Origin: Acanthaster planci
Lineage: Eukaryota; Echinodermata; Asteroidea; Valvatida; Acanthasteridae
Assembly: GCF_001949145.1 (NCBI RefSeq)
Contig: NW_019091385.1
Coordinates: forward strand, 975,091-993,019
Length of the DNA stretch: 17,929 nt
Reading direction: 5' to 3'
The translations under genes were made by a program, and so were the position numbers. Shown here one piece after another: positions 8,287 through 17,929 of the stretch. The notes beneath the pieces were generated by a model. That model was not told the DNA's origin and ran no database searches. It worked only from the letters and a program-made list of their open reading frames with translations. The first letter of the stretch is position 1. The number at the start of each line of letters is the position of its first letter.

Positions 8287-8879
8287 TTAACCACTTCCTG
8301 CCGGGGACTCCGGAACCAGAGACATATGGTTTATATGCGTGGCCGGGGTCTCCGAACTCAGACAAAGGAAACAGGGTCCTGTAACAAAAGACCGTACTCC
8401 GAACAAAAGACCAGGCTGCTGGGCATTACCGACATTTTTACTCTCAAAAGTGGGGACAATTCAGCCTTGTTTTGAAACCCTATACCAGGGTTTGGGGCAT
8501 TGAGAGCGAGCGGATTATCACCGGGGACAAAAGCGCTACACCACCGCAGCGATGAGCCACACAGCACTACTGCACGCTAATCTGGCCCCTATTGAAAAGA
8601 GGTCAGCAGTGCACTGAGCCAGGTTCATGAACAAAAGAAAGTTACATAACACCTCAGAATCTGGGCTCTTTTTAACAAGGCTGCAGGCCTGACTGAAATA
8701 CTCGGGTGTTAATGAAGGTCACCTGTCAACTTAGAGTAGTGCCTAAAGATTACTTCGTGTGGCTATAAACGACCGTAAACGAAATGATGAATTTTTTAAG
8801 GATTTTGAAAACGAAAAAAATGATCGTCGCCGGCCCAGCATCATCAACATTGAAAAATGCCCCGGCATGAAGTGGTTAA
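8287..8879 (+). mobile_element. TTAA-flanked piggyBac-like MITE, copy 2
   Basis: It begins TTAACCACTTCCTGCCGGGG and ends CCCCGGCATGAAGTGGTTAA. The reverse complement of the end matches the start at 19 of 20 positions, giving clean terminal inverted repeats bounded by TTAA. The length is 593 bp. It is homologous over its whole length and in the same orientation to 3431-4011, with many substitutions and small indels, so the two insertions are not recent sister copies. Its interior has no transposase. A short minus-strand open frame (8358-8567) has a counterpart in copy 1 only because the elements are homologous. Confidence 0.85.
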
Positions 8880-9151
8880 TGGTACTGGATTTATTTCATT
8901 TGTAACTCTTTTAATCTAATTATATTGTTTATTAATTTACTCATAAAAGCCTGTTCTTGCAATTTTATTTTGTTTTAATTTTTATTTCCAGTATTTCTTT
9001 TCTAATGGGTATTTAATATCTGTGGCCTCATGAACAATGCATGTCAGTGTTTTTCTGGGAGGACAAAAGGATAAAAATAATGCAGAAGAAATAATTTTTG
9101 TTTGTATTTTACCTCTTGTCTTTTCTATTTAATTTGCTGGGGAACATCCAT
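8880..9151. other. AT-rich spacer before the satellite array
   Basis: T- and A-rich sequence with no repeat unit, open frame or structure that I can support. The satellite begins at about 9152 with a TTTAACCCCTTGCA-like unit. Confidence 0.5.
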
Positions 9152-9594
9152 TTAACCCCTTGCACTTTTAACCAAATTCCAGTCAAACGGTTAACCCCAG
9201 GCTTGCATTTCTAAACTGATTCCCACTCCCAGATTTACCCCTTGTAGTTTTGTTCGCTCACTTTTGCAAAGTAGCCTCACAGTTTTTAACACCTTGCATT
9301 GTTGACAAAATTCCATTCATAAGGTTCACTCCTTGCACTTTTGCCAAAATCCCAGTCACAAGGTTAATCCCTTGCATTTTTGCCCAAATATCAGTTATAA
9401 GGTTAACCTGCTGTATTTTTCACCAAAGTTACCCCCTTGTTTTTTTACTGAAGTTCGAGTAACAAGGTTTACCCCTTGCATTTTTGCCAAAATTACTGTC
9501 ACAAGGGTAACAAATTAATTTTTCTCCATATTTGAGTCATAAAGTTAACCCTTGCATATTTGCCCAAGTTCCAGTCACATTGCATTTTTGTCAA

Positions 9595-9780
9595 AATTCC
9601 ATTCTTAAAAGTAACCCCTTGTATTTTTCACCAAGGTTAAACCCTTGCATTTTTTCAGGAATTCCAGTCAATAGCTTTACTCCCTGCATTTTCCCCCAAA
9701 TCCCAGTCAGAAGGTAAACCCCTAGTATTTTTACCCATGTTCCAGTCACAAGGTGTTAACCCCTTGCATTTTTCCCCAAA
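9595..9780 (+). repeat. Long-range duplicate block within the satellite (pairs with 12581-12766)
   Basis: About 186 bp carrying the unusual sequence AATTCCATTCTTAA, then CAGGAATTCCAGTCAATAG, recurs almost unchanged about 2986 bp downstream. Unit variants match in the same order, which shows duplication of a multi-unit segment rather than chance similarity of units. Confidence 0.75.
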
Positions 9781-10164
9781 TTCCAACCAGAAGGTTCACT
9801 CCTTGCATTTTTGCCCAAATTCCAGTCAGAAGGTTAACCCTTTGCATTTTTGCCCAAATTCCAATCACAAGGTTCACTCCTTGCATTTTTGCCCAAATCC
9901 CAGTCAGAAGGTTAACCCCATCCATTTTTCCTAGTCAAAAGGTTAAACCCTTGCATTTTTATTGAAATTCTAGTCACAAGGTTAACCGTTGCCATTTCGC
10001 CCAAATTGCAGTCTGAAGCTTAACCCCTTGCATTTTTGCCCAAATCCCAGTCAGAAGGTTTACTCCTTGTATTTTTGCCCAAATGTCTCTCAGAAGGTTA
10101 ACCCCTTGTATTTTTATGCAAGTTCCAGTCAACATGTTAACAGTTTGCATTTTTGTCCAAATTC

Positions 10165-10330
10165 CAGTCACATATTTAACCCTTCCATTTTTAATTGAAT
10201 TCCAGTCACAAGGTTAACATCTTGCTTTTTTATGCCAATTCCATACATAAGGTTCAGTCCTTGCATTTTGGCCTGCGTCCCAGTCAGAAAGTTAACCCCT
10301 TTCATATTTGCCCAAATTCCAACCAGAAGG
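10165..10330 (+). repeat. Long-range duplicate block within the satellite (pairs with 13132-13300)
   Basis: The block with CACATATTTAACCCTTCC, ATTGAATTCC and CTTGCTTTTTTATGCC recurs about 2968 bp downstream, with the same order of variant units. The offset is close to, but not equal to, that of the 9595 block. Confidence 0.75.
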
Positions 10331-10793
10331 TTAATCCCTTGTATTTTTTAACCGAGTTCGAGTCACAAGGTTCACTCCTTGCATTTTTACCCAAATTTCA
10401 GTCACAGGGTTAACACCTTGGATTTTTCCCATAATTCTTTTCATATGGTTAACCCCATGTATTTTTCACCAAGGTTAAACCCTTGTGTTTTAACCTGAGT
10501 TCCAGTCACAAGGTTAACCCCTTGCATTTTGGCCAAAATGCTTATCAAAAGGTTTACTCCTAGCATTTTGACCAATCCTAGTCAGAAGGTTAACCCCTTG
10601 CATTTTTGCCCAAATTCCAATCACAAGGTTCACTTCTTGCATTTTTTCCCAAATTCCAATCACAAGGTCCACTCCATGCATTTTTGCCTAAAACTCAGTC
10701 AGAAGGTTACCCCATCCATTTTTCCTGGTCAAAAGGTTAAACCCTTGCATTTTTACTGAAATTCTAGTCACAAGGTTAACCGTTGCCATTTCG

Positions 10794-11515
10794 CCCAAAT
10801 CCAGTTACAAGGTTAACTCCTTTGCATTTTTGCCCACAACAATGTCAGAAGGTTAACCCCTTGTATATTTGCACGAGTTCCAGTCACTAGGCATTAACCT
10901 TTTCCATTTTTGCCCAAATTCCCATCACAAGGTTCACTCCATGCATTTTTGTGCAAAACCCAGTCGGAAGGTTAAACCTTTGCATTTTTTGGCCAAATTC
11001 TAGTCAGAAAAATAACCCCTTGTGTTTTTCACCGAGGTTAAACCCTTGCATTTTTACTGAAATTCTAGTCATAAGTTTAACCCCTTGCATATTTGCCGGA
11101 AATCCAATCACAAGGTGAAGCCCTTGCATTTTTGCCTCAATTGCAACCAGAAGGTTAACCCCTTGTATTTTTACCAGAGTTCCAATCACAAGGTTTACCC
11201 CCTGCATTTTTGCCCAAAACCCAGTCAGAAGGTTTACTCCTTGCATTTTTGCCCAAAGTCCTCTCAGAAGATTAGCCCCTTGCATTTTTCCCCAAGTTCC
11301 AGTCACAAGGTTAACCCTTTGATTTTTTTGGCCCAAATCCTAGTTACAAGGTAAACACCTTGCATGTTTGTCAAAATTTCATTCATAATGTTAACCCTGT
11401 GTATTTTTCACCAAGGTTAAACCCTTGCATTTTTACTGAAATTCTAGTTGTCAGGTCAACCCCTGTAAATTCCATTCATGAGGTCCACTTCTTGCATTTT
11501 TCCCAAATTCCAATC
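10794..11515 (+). repeat. Long-range duplicate block of about 720 bp (pairs with 14306-15030)
   Basis: Diagnostic variants (AACAATGTCAGAAGG, CACTAGGCATTAACC, GAAAAATAACCCCTTGTG, AGTTGTCAGGTCAACCCC) appear in the same order in both blocks, at an offset of about 3510-3515 bp. The few differences include substitutions and a short insertion near 14750. Confidence 0.8.
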
Positions 11516-11584
11516 ACAAGGTTAACCCCTTGCATTTTTGCCTCAATTCCAACCAGAAGGTTAACCCCTTGTATTTTTACCCGA

Positions 11585-11905
11585 GTTCCAGTCACAAGGT
11601 GTTAACCTTTTCCATTTTTGCCGAAAACCCAGTCAGATCAAAGGTTAACCCTTTTTTCCTAGTCAAAAGGTTAAACCCTTCCATTTTTACTTAAATTCCA
11701 GTCACAAGGTTAACCTTTGCCCTTTTAACCCAAATGCTGTCTGTAGCTTAACCCCTTGCAATTTTGCCCAAATCCCAGTCAGAAGGTTTACTCCATGCAT
11801 TGTTGCCCAAATTCCTCTCAGAAGATAAACCCTTGTACTTTTACGTGAGTTCCAGTCAACAGGTTAACCCTTTCCATTTTGTCCAATTCCAACCAGAAGG
11901 TTAAC
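11585..11905 (+). repeat. Shorter-range duplicate block (pairs with about 12090-12445)
   Basis: A run of units with CCCAGTCAGATC, then AAATGCTGTCTG, then CCTCTCAGAAGATAAACCC is repeated about 540 bp downstream with small length changes. It shows that the array also duplicates on the scale of about 14 units. Confidence 0.65.
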
Positions 11906-11934
11906 CCCTGATTTTTGCCCAAATTCCCATCACA

Positions 11935-12575
11935 AGGTTAACCCCTTGCATTGTTGCCCATGTTTCAGCCACAAGGTTTACACCTTGCATTTTCACCAAA
12001 TTTCATTCATGGGGTTAACCCCTTGCTTTTTTGCCTCAATTCCAACCAGAAGGTTAACCCCTTGTATTTTTACCCGAGTTCCAGTCACAATGTGTTAACC
12101 TTTTCCATTTTTGCCCAAATTCCCATCACAAGGTTCACTCCATGCATTGTTGCCCAAAACCCAGTCAGATCGAAGGTTAAACCTTTGCATTTTTCCGAGT
12201 CAAAAGGTTCAACCTTTCCATTTTTACTTAAATTCCAGTCACAAGGTTAACCTTTGCCATTTTTACACCCAAATGCTGTCTGAAGCTTAACCCCTTGCAA
12301 TTTTGCCTAAATCCCAGTCAGACGGTTTACTCCTTGCATTTTTGCTCAAATTCCTCTCAGAAGATAAACCCTTGTACTTTTACACGAGTTCCAGTCAACA
12401 GGTTAACCCTTTCCATTTTTGTCCAAATTCCAACCAGAAGGTTAACCCCTTGTATTTTTACCTGAGTTCTGGTAAGGTTAATACCTTGCATTTTTGCCCA
12501 AATTCCAGTCTCAAGGTTCATTCTTTGCATTTTTGCCCAAATTTCAGTCACAAGGTTAACACCTTGCATTTTTGT
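11935..12575 (+). repeat. Long-range duplicate block of about 640 bp (pairs with 15033-15673)
   Basis: The block from TTGTTGCCCATGTTTCAGCC through TTTCATTCATGGGGTTAACC to CAGTCACAAGGTTAACACC is nearly identical about 3098 bp downstream. The downstream copy begins exactly where the copy of 10794-11515 ends (about 15030), so the right-hand region is a mosaic of two source segments. Confidence 0.8.
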
Positions 12576-13584
12576 TAAAAAATTCCATTCTTAAGAGTAA
12601 CCCCTTGTATTTTTCACCAAGGTTAAACCCTTGCATTTTTTCAGGAATTCCAGTCAATAGGTTTACTCCCTGCATTTTCCCCCAAATCCCAGTCAGAAGG
12701 TAAACCCCTAGTATTTTTACCCATGTTCCAGTCACAAGGTGTTAACCCCTTGCATTTTTCCCCAAATTCAAACCAGAAGGTTTACTCCTTGCATTTTTGC
12801 CCAAATTCGAATCACAAGGTTAACCCCTTGCATTGTTGCCCATGTTTCAGTCACAAGGTTTACACCTTGCATTGTTGCTCAAATTCTTGCATTTTTACGC
12901 CAATTCCATAAACAAGGTTCAGTCCTTGCATTTTGACCCAAATCCCAGTCAGAAGGTTAATCCCTTGCATTTTTGCCCAAATATCAGTTATAAGGTTAAC
13001 CTGCAGCTGTATTTTTCACCAAAGTTAACCCCTTGTATTTTTACTGAAGTTCAAGTAACAAGGTTTACTCCTTGCATTTTTGCCAAAGTTCCAGTCACAA
13101 GGTGTTAACCTTTTCCATTTTTGTCCAAATTCCACTCACATATTTAACCCTTCCATTTTTAATTGAATTCCAGTCACAAGGTTAACATCTTGCTTTTTTA
13201 TGCCAATTCCATACATAAGGTTCAGTCCTTGCATTTTGGCCTGAATCCCAGTCAGAAAGTTGACCCCTTTCATATTTGCCCAAATTCCAACCAGAAGGTT
13301 AACCCCTTGTATTTTTGCCCAATTCCAATGTCGAGGTCCACTCCTGGCATATTTTCCCGAATCCGAGTCAGAAGGTTAACCCCTTGTATTTTTGCCCAAA
13401 TTCCAGTCACAGGGTTAACACCTTGCATTTTTCCCAAAATTCCATTCATGTGGTTAACCCCTTGTATTTTTCAAGTTCACCAAGGTTAAACCCTTGCATC
13501 TTTACTGAAATTCTAGTCACAAGGTTAACCGTTGCCATTTTCGCCCAAATCCCAGTCTGAAGGTTTACTCCTTTGCATTTTTGC

Positions 13585-14095
13585 CCAAAACAATGTCGGA
13601 AGGTTCACCCCTTGATTATTTATGCGAGTTCCAGTCACTAGGCATTAACCTTTTCCATTTTTGCCCAAATTCCCATCATAAGGTTCACTCCATGCATTTT
13701 TGTCCAAAACCCAGTCGGAAGGTTAAACCCTTGTAAGGTTCTAGTCAGAAAAATAACCCCTTGTATTTTTCAACGAGATTAAACCCTTGCATTTTTACTG
13801 AAATTCTAGTCACAAGGTTAACCATGTCCATTTTCGCCCAAATCCCAGTCTGAAGGTAATTCCTTGCATTTTTGCCGAAAACAATGTCGGAAGGTTAACT
13901 CCTTGAATATTTACGCGAGTTCCAGTCACTAGGCATTAACCTTTTCCATTTTTGCCCAAATTCCCATCATAAGGTTCACTCCATGCATTTTTGTCCAAAA
14001 CCCAGTCGGAAGGTTAAACCCTTCTAGGGTTCTAGGGTTCTAGTCAGAAAAATAACCCCTTGTATTTTTCAACGAGATTAAATCCTTGCATTTTT
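13585..14095 (+). repeat. Tandem 291-bp duplication inside the satellite
   Basis: Segment 13590-13800 (CAATGTCGGAAGG, CACTAGGCATTAACC, CATCATAAGGTTCACTCC, AACGAGATTAAA) is repeated at 13881-14095 with an offset of 291 bp, about 7.5 units. Differences include an extra TCTAGGGT repeat near 14024-14039. Confidence 0.75.
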
Positions 14096-16777
14096 ACTGA
14101 AATTCTAGTCATAAGGGTAACCCCTTGCATTTTTGCTCAGATCCCAGTCACAAGGTTAACACCTTGCATGTTTGTCAAAATTCTATTTATGTTAACCCTG
14201 TGTATTTTTCACTGAAGTTAAACCCTTGCATTTTTACTGAAATTCTAGTTGTCAGGTCAACCCCTGCCAATTCCATTCACGAGGTCCACTTCTTGCATTT
14301 TTGCCCAAATCCAGTCACAAGGTTTACTCCTTTGCATTTTTGCCCACAACAATGTCAGAAGGTTAACCCCTTGTATATTTGTGCGAGTTCCAGTCACTAG
14401 GCATTAACCTTTTCCATTTTTGCCCAAATTCCCATCACAAGGTTCACTCTATGCATTTTTGTGCAAAACCCAGTCGAAGGGTTAAACCTTTGCATTTTTT
14501 GGCCAAATTCTAGTCAGAAAAATAACCCCTTGTGTTTTTCACCGAGGTTAAACCCTTGCATTTTTACTGAAATTCTAGTCATAAGGTTAACCCCTTGCAT
14601 ATTTGCCGGAAATCCAATCACAAGGTGAAGCCCTTGCATTTTTGCCTCAATTGCACCCAGAAGGTTAACCCCTTGTATTTTTACCAGAGTTCCAATCACA
14701 AGGTTTACCCCCTGCATTTTTGCCCAAAACCCAGTCAGAAGGTTTACTCCTAAGTTGCATTTTTGCCGAAATTCCTCGGAGAAGATTAACCCCTTGCATT
14801 TTTCCCCCGAGTTCCAGTCACAAGGTTAACCTTTTGATTTTTTGGCCCAAATCCCAGTCACAAAGTGAACACCTTGCATGTTTGTCAAAATTTCATTCAT
14901 AATGTTAACCATGTGTATTTTTCACCAAGGTTAAACCCATGCATTTTTATTGAAATTCTAGTTGTCATGTCAATCCCTGTAAATTCCATTCGTGAGGTCC
15001 ACTTCTTGCATTTTTCCCCAAATTTCAATCACAAGGTTAACCCCTTGCATTGTTGCCCATGTTTCAGCCACAAGGTTTACACCTTGCATTTTCACCAAAT
15101 TTCATTCATGGGGTTAACCCCTTGCTTTTTTGCCTCAATTCCAACCAGAAGGTTAACCCCTTGTATTTTTACCCGAGTTCCAGTCACAATGTGTTAACCT
15201 TTTCCATTTTTGCCCAAATTCCCATCACAAGGTTCACTCCATGCATTTTTGCCCAAAACCCAGTCAGATCAAAGGTCAACCCTTTGCATTTTTCCTAGTC
15301 AAAAGGTTCAACCTTTCCATTTTTACTTAAATTCCAGTCACAAGGTTAACCTTTGCCATTTTTACACCCAAATGCTGTCTGAAGCTTAACCCCTTGCAAT
15401 TTTGCCTAAATCCCAGTCAGACGGTTTACTCCTTGCATTTTTGCTCAAATTCCTCTCAGAAGATAAACCCTTGTACTTTTACGCGAGTTCCAGTCAACAG
15501 GTTAACCCTTTCCATTTTTGTCCAAATTCCAACCAGAAGGTTAACCCCTTGTATTTTTACCCGAGTTCTGGTAAGGTTAATACCTTGCATTTTTGCCCAA
15601 ATTCCAGTCTCAAGGTTCATTCTTTGCATTTTTGCCCAAATTTCAGTCACAAGGTTAACACCTTGCATTTTTTCACCAAGGTTAAACCCTTGCATTTTTC
15701 CCGAAATTCCAGTCACCTTGCATGTTTGTCAAAATTCCGTTTACAATGTTAACCCTGTGTATTTTTCACCAAGATTAAACCCTTGCATTTTTACTGAAAT
15801 TCTAGTTGTCAGGTTAACCCCTGCCAGTTCCATTCACGAGGTCCACTTCTTGCATTTTTGCCCAAATCTAGTCACAAGGTTAACACCTTCCATTTTTGCC
15901 CAAATTCCAGTCACAAGGTTCACCCTCTGCATTTTTGGCCTAACCTCAGTCAGAAGGTTTACTCCTTGCATTTTTGCTCAAATTCCTGTCAGAAGGTTAA
16001 CCATTTGTATTTTATGCAAGTTCCAATCAACATGTTAACAAATTCCGGTCACAAATCTAACCCTTCCATTTTTTACTTGAATACCAGTCACAAGGTTAAC
16101 ACCTTGCATTCTGGCCCTAATTCCAATGTCAAGGTTCACTCCTGGCTTTTTTGCCCGAATCAGAAGGTTAACCCTTGGCATTGTCGCCCATGTTTCAGTC
16201 ACAAGGTTTACACCTTGCATTGTTGCTCAAACTCCTTGCATTTTTTCCAAAATCCAGTCACAAATTTAACACTTCCATTTTAACTTGAATTTCATGTCAG
16301 AAGGTTAATGCCTTGCATTTTCACGCCAATTTCATAAACAAGGTTGAGTCCTTGCATTTGTGCCTGTATCCCAGTCAGAAGGTTTTCACCTTACATTTTT
16401 GCCCAAATTCTTCTCGGCAGGTTAATCCCTTGTAGTTATCCCCTAGTTCCAGTCACAAGGTTTACCCCTCAAGTTTTAACACAAATTCCAATGACAAGGT
16501 TCACTCCTTGCATTTTTGCCCGAATCCCATTCAGGAGGTAAACTCTTTGCATTTTTGCCCCAATTTCAACCAGAAGGTTAACCCCTTGCATTTTTACTCT
16601 AATTTTAGTCACAAATGTGCCCTTTGCATTTTTGCTAGTCCAAAGGTTTAACCCTTCAATTTTTACTGAAGTTCTACGTTCACTCCTTGCATTTTTGCCC
16701 AAATTCCATTCATAAGATTAACCCCTTGTATTTTCAGCAAGGTTTATCCCTTGTATTTTTGCTGGAATTCCAGTCAC

Positions 16778-16797
16778 CAGGTTAACCCACAGCATTT
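16778..16797. other. Orientation-switch point of the satellite
   Basis: The last forward unit ends AATTCCAGTCAC (16766-16777) and the first reversed unit starts GTGACTGGAACT (16798-16809). These 12-mers are reverse complements except for one base. The 20-bp spacer contains a partial forward unit (AGGTTAACCCACAGCATTT). To the left all units read in + orientation; to the right all read in - orientation. Confidence 0.9.
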
Positions 16798-17929
16798 GTG
16801 ACTGGAACTTGGATAAAAATGCAAGGGTTAACCTTATTTCTGGAATTTGGAAAAACACTGAAGGGGTTAACCTTGTGTCTGAAATTTTGATAAAAATGCA
16901 AGGGGTTAACCTCGTGACTGGAATTTCGATAAAAATGCAAGGGGTTAACCTTGTGACTGGAATTTCGATAAAAATGCAAGGGGTTAACCTCGTGATTGGA
17001 ATTTCGATAAAAATGCAAGGGGTGAACCTTGTTTCTGGAATTTGGATAAAAATGCAAGGGTTAACCTTGTGACTGGAATTTCGATAAAAATGCAAGGGGT
17101 TAACCTCGTGATTGGAATTTCGATAAAAATGCAAGGGGTTAACCTTGTTTCTGGAATTTCGATAAAAATGCAAGGGGTTAACCTCGTGACTGAAATTTCG
17201 AAAAAAATGCAAGGGGTTAGCCTTGCGACTGGAATTTCGATAAAAATGCAAGGGGTTAACCTCGTGATTGGAATTTCGATAAAAATGCAAGGGGTAAACC
17301 TGGTTTCTGGAATTTCGATAAAAATGCGAGGGTTTACCTTGTGAGGGGAATTTCGATAAAAATGCAAGGGGTGAACCTTGTGATTGGAGTCCCGATAAAA
17401 ATGGAAGGGGTTAACCTTGTGACTGGAATTTCGATAAAAATGCAAGGGTTGACCTCGTGATTGGAATTTCGATAAAAGTGCAAGGGGTTAACCTTGTGAG
17501 GGGAATTTCGAAAAAAATGCAAGGGGTTAACCTCGTGATTGGAGTTCCGATAAAAATGCAAGGGGTTAACCTCGTGATTGGAATTTCGATAAAAATGCAA
17601 GGGGTTAACCTTGTGACTGGAATTTCGATAAAAATGCAAGGCGTTAACCTTGTGACTGGAATTTCGATAAAAATGCAAGGGGTTAACCTCGTCATTGGAG
17701 TTCCGATAAAAATGCAAGGGTTAACCTTGTGACTGGAATTTCGATAAAAATGCAAGGGGTAAACCTTGTTTCTGGAATTTCGATAAAAATGCAAGGGGTT
17801 AACCTTGTGACTGAAATTTCGAAAAAAATGCAAGGGGTTAGCCTTTTGACTGGAATTTCGATAAAAATGCAAGGGGTTAACCTTGTGATTGGAATTTCGA
17901 TAAAAATGCAAGGGGTTAACCTTGTTTCT
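16798..17929 (-). repeat. Satellite array in inverted orientation, homogeneous arm, runs off the window
   Basis: About 29 units of 39 bp (a few of 38), each reading on the + strand as ACTGGAATTTCGATAAAAAT, followed by GCAAGGGGTTAACCT and a TTGTG or TCGTG end. On the minus strand this is the same unit type as the left arm, with a TTATCGAAATTCC middle. Most units differ by only 0-4 bases, far fewer than in the left arm. Three variants of the variable triplet (ACTGG, ATTGG, TCTGG) often occur in that order, giving a partial 117-bp superperiod. A four-unit block carrying the GAAATTTCGAAAAAAA variant at about 17150-17307 recurs at about 17770-17929. Confidence 0.93.

Larger units (their letters stand above)
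9152..16777 (+). repeat. Satellite/minisatellite array, about 39 bp unit, diverged arm
   Basis: The unit starts AAGGTTAACCCCTTGCATTT, continues through a T-rich and ACC/CCC-rich middle, and ends CCAGTCAC; typical length is 39 bp with many 37-41 bp variants. Roughly 190 units fill this arm head to tail. Several subtypes alternate: middles of TTGCCCAAATTCC, TTACCCGAGTTCC and TTACTGAAATTCT types, and fused units containing CACCAAGGTTAAACCC. GGTTCACTCC replaces GGTTAACCCC in many units. No spacers intervene. The core GGTTAACC is an 8-bp palindrome. The unit is nearly stop-free in several frames, which creates long spurious open frames of 13-residue repeats. Indels break every frame, so I regard the array as non-coding. 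Confidence 0.93.

Noticed and set aside
15394-16038. A 214-codon open frame of repeats as a real protein gene
   Set aside because: It lies wholly in the satellite, overlapping open frames exist on both strands, frames change with unit indels, and there are no splice sites or start contexts that set it apart.
9152-16777. Telomeric repeat (TTAACCCC-like)
   Set aside because: The TTAACCCC element occurs once per 39 bp unit, not in short tandem telomere repeats.
16718-17911. Minus-strand 13-residue repeat proteins
   Set aside because: Same reason: stop-free 39-bp units give open frames in several phases on both strands at once.
9152-17929. CRISPR array
   Set aside because: The period of about 39 bp superficially fits, but units are contiguous with no unique spacers, and there are no cas genes; the DNA is eukaryotic.

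Overview
The window looks like nuclear DNA from an invertebrate animal. It is AT-rich, has short spliceosomal introns (176 to 337 bp), carries one clear metazoan gene (tyrosylprotein sulfotransferase, TPST), contains non-autonomous DNA transposons, and has nearly 9 kb of minisatellite. There is no bacterial-style operon, rRNA, tRNA or CRISPR. I cannot name the species. The TPST sequence is clearly diverged from the human paralogues, and the compact introns argue against a vertebrate.

Layout. 1-2190: no convincing gene; it holds a small degenerate repeat cluster (690-951). 2192-2520: an inverted-repeat element around a GC-rich core, followed by a weak exon candidate (2575-2739). 3266-3345: a hairpin repeat containing the only undetermined base. 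3431-4011: first copy of a TTAA-flanked, piggyBac-like MITE. 4465-4702: another inverted repeat. 4842-7540: the genic core. Here a putative four-exon gene of unknown function (minimal coding part 5011-6199, 154 aa, TATA-like box at 4842) ends only 31 nt before the ATG of TPST (two coding exons, 6231-7057 and 7234-7540, 377 aa). 8287-8879: second copy of the same MITE, in the same orientation. 9152-17929: a satellite array of about 39 bp units. It runs in one orientation to about 16777, flips near 16778-16797, and continues in the opposite orientation to the window edge.

The two genes lie on the same strand. The gap between them has no room for a promoter, a leader or a splice acceptor, so a shared (possibly dicistronic) transcript is the simplest reading, although TPST transcripts starting inside the upstream gene are also possible. 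TPST is a Golgi enzyme that sulfates tyrosines of secreted and membrane proteins; I do not recognise the upstream protein. The satellite is the most striking large-scale structure: an old, diverged arm with long-range internal duplications, joined head to head with a young, homogeneous arm.
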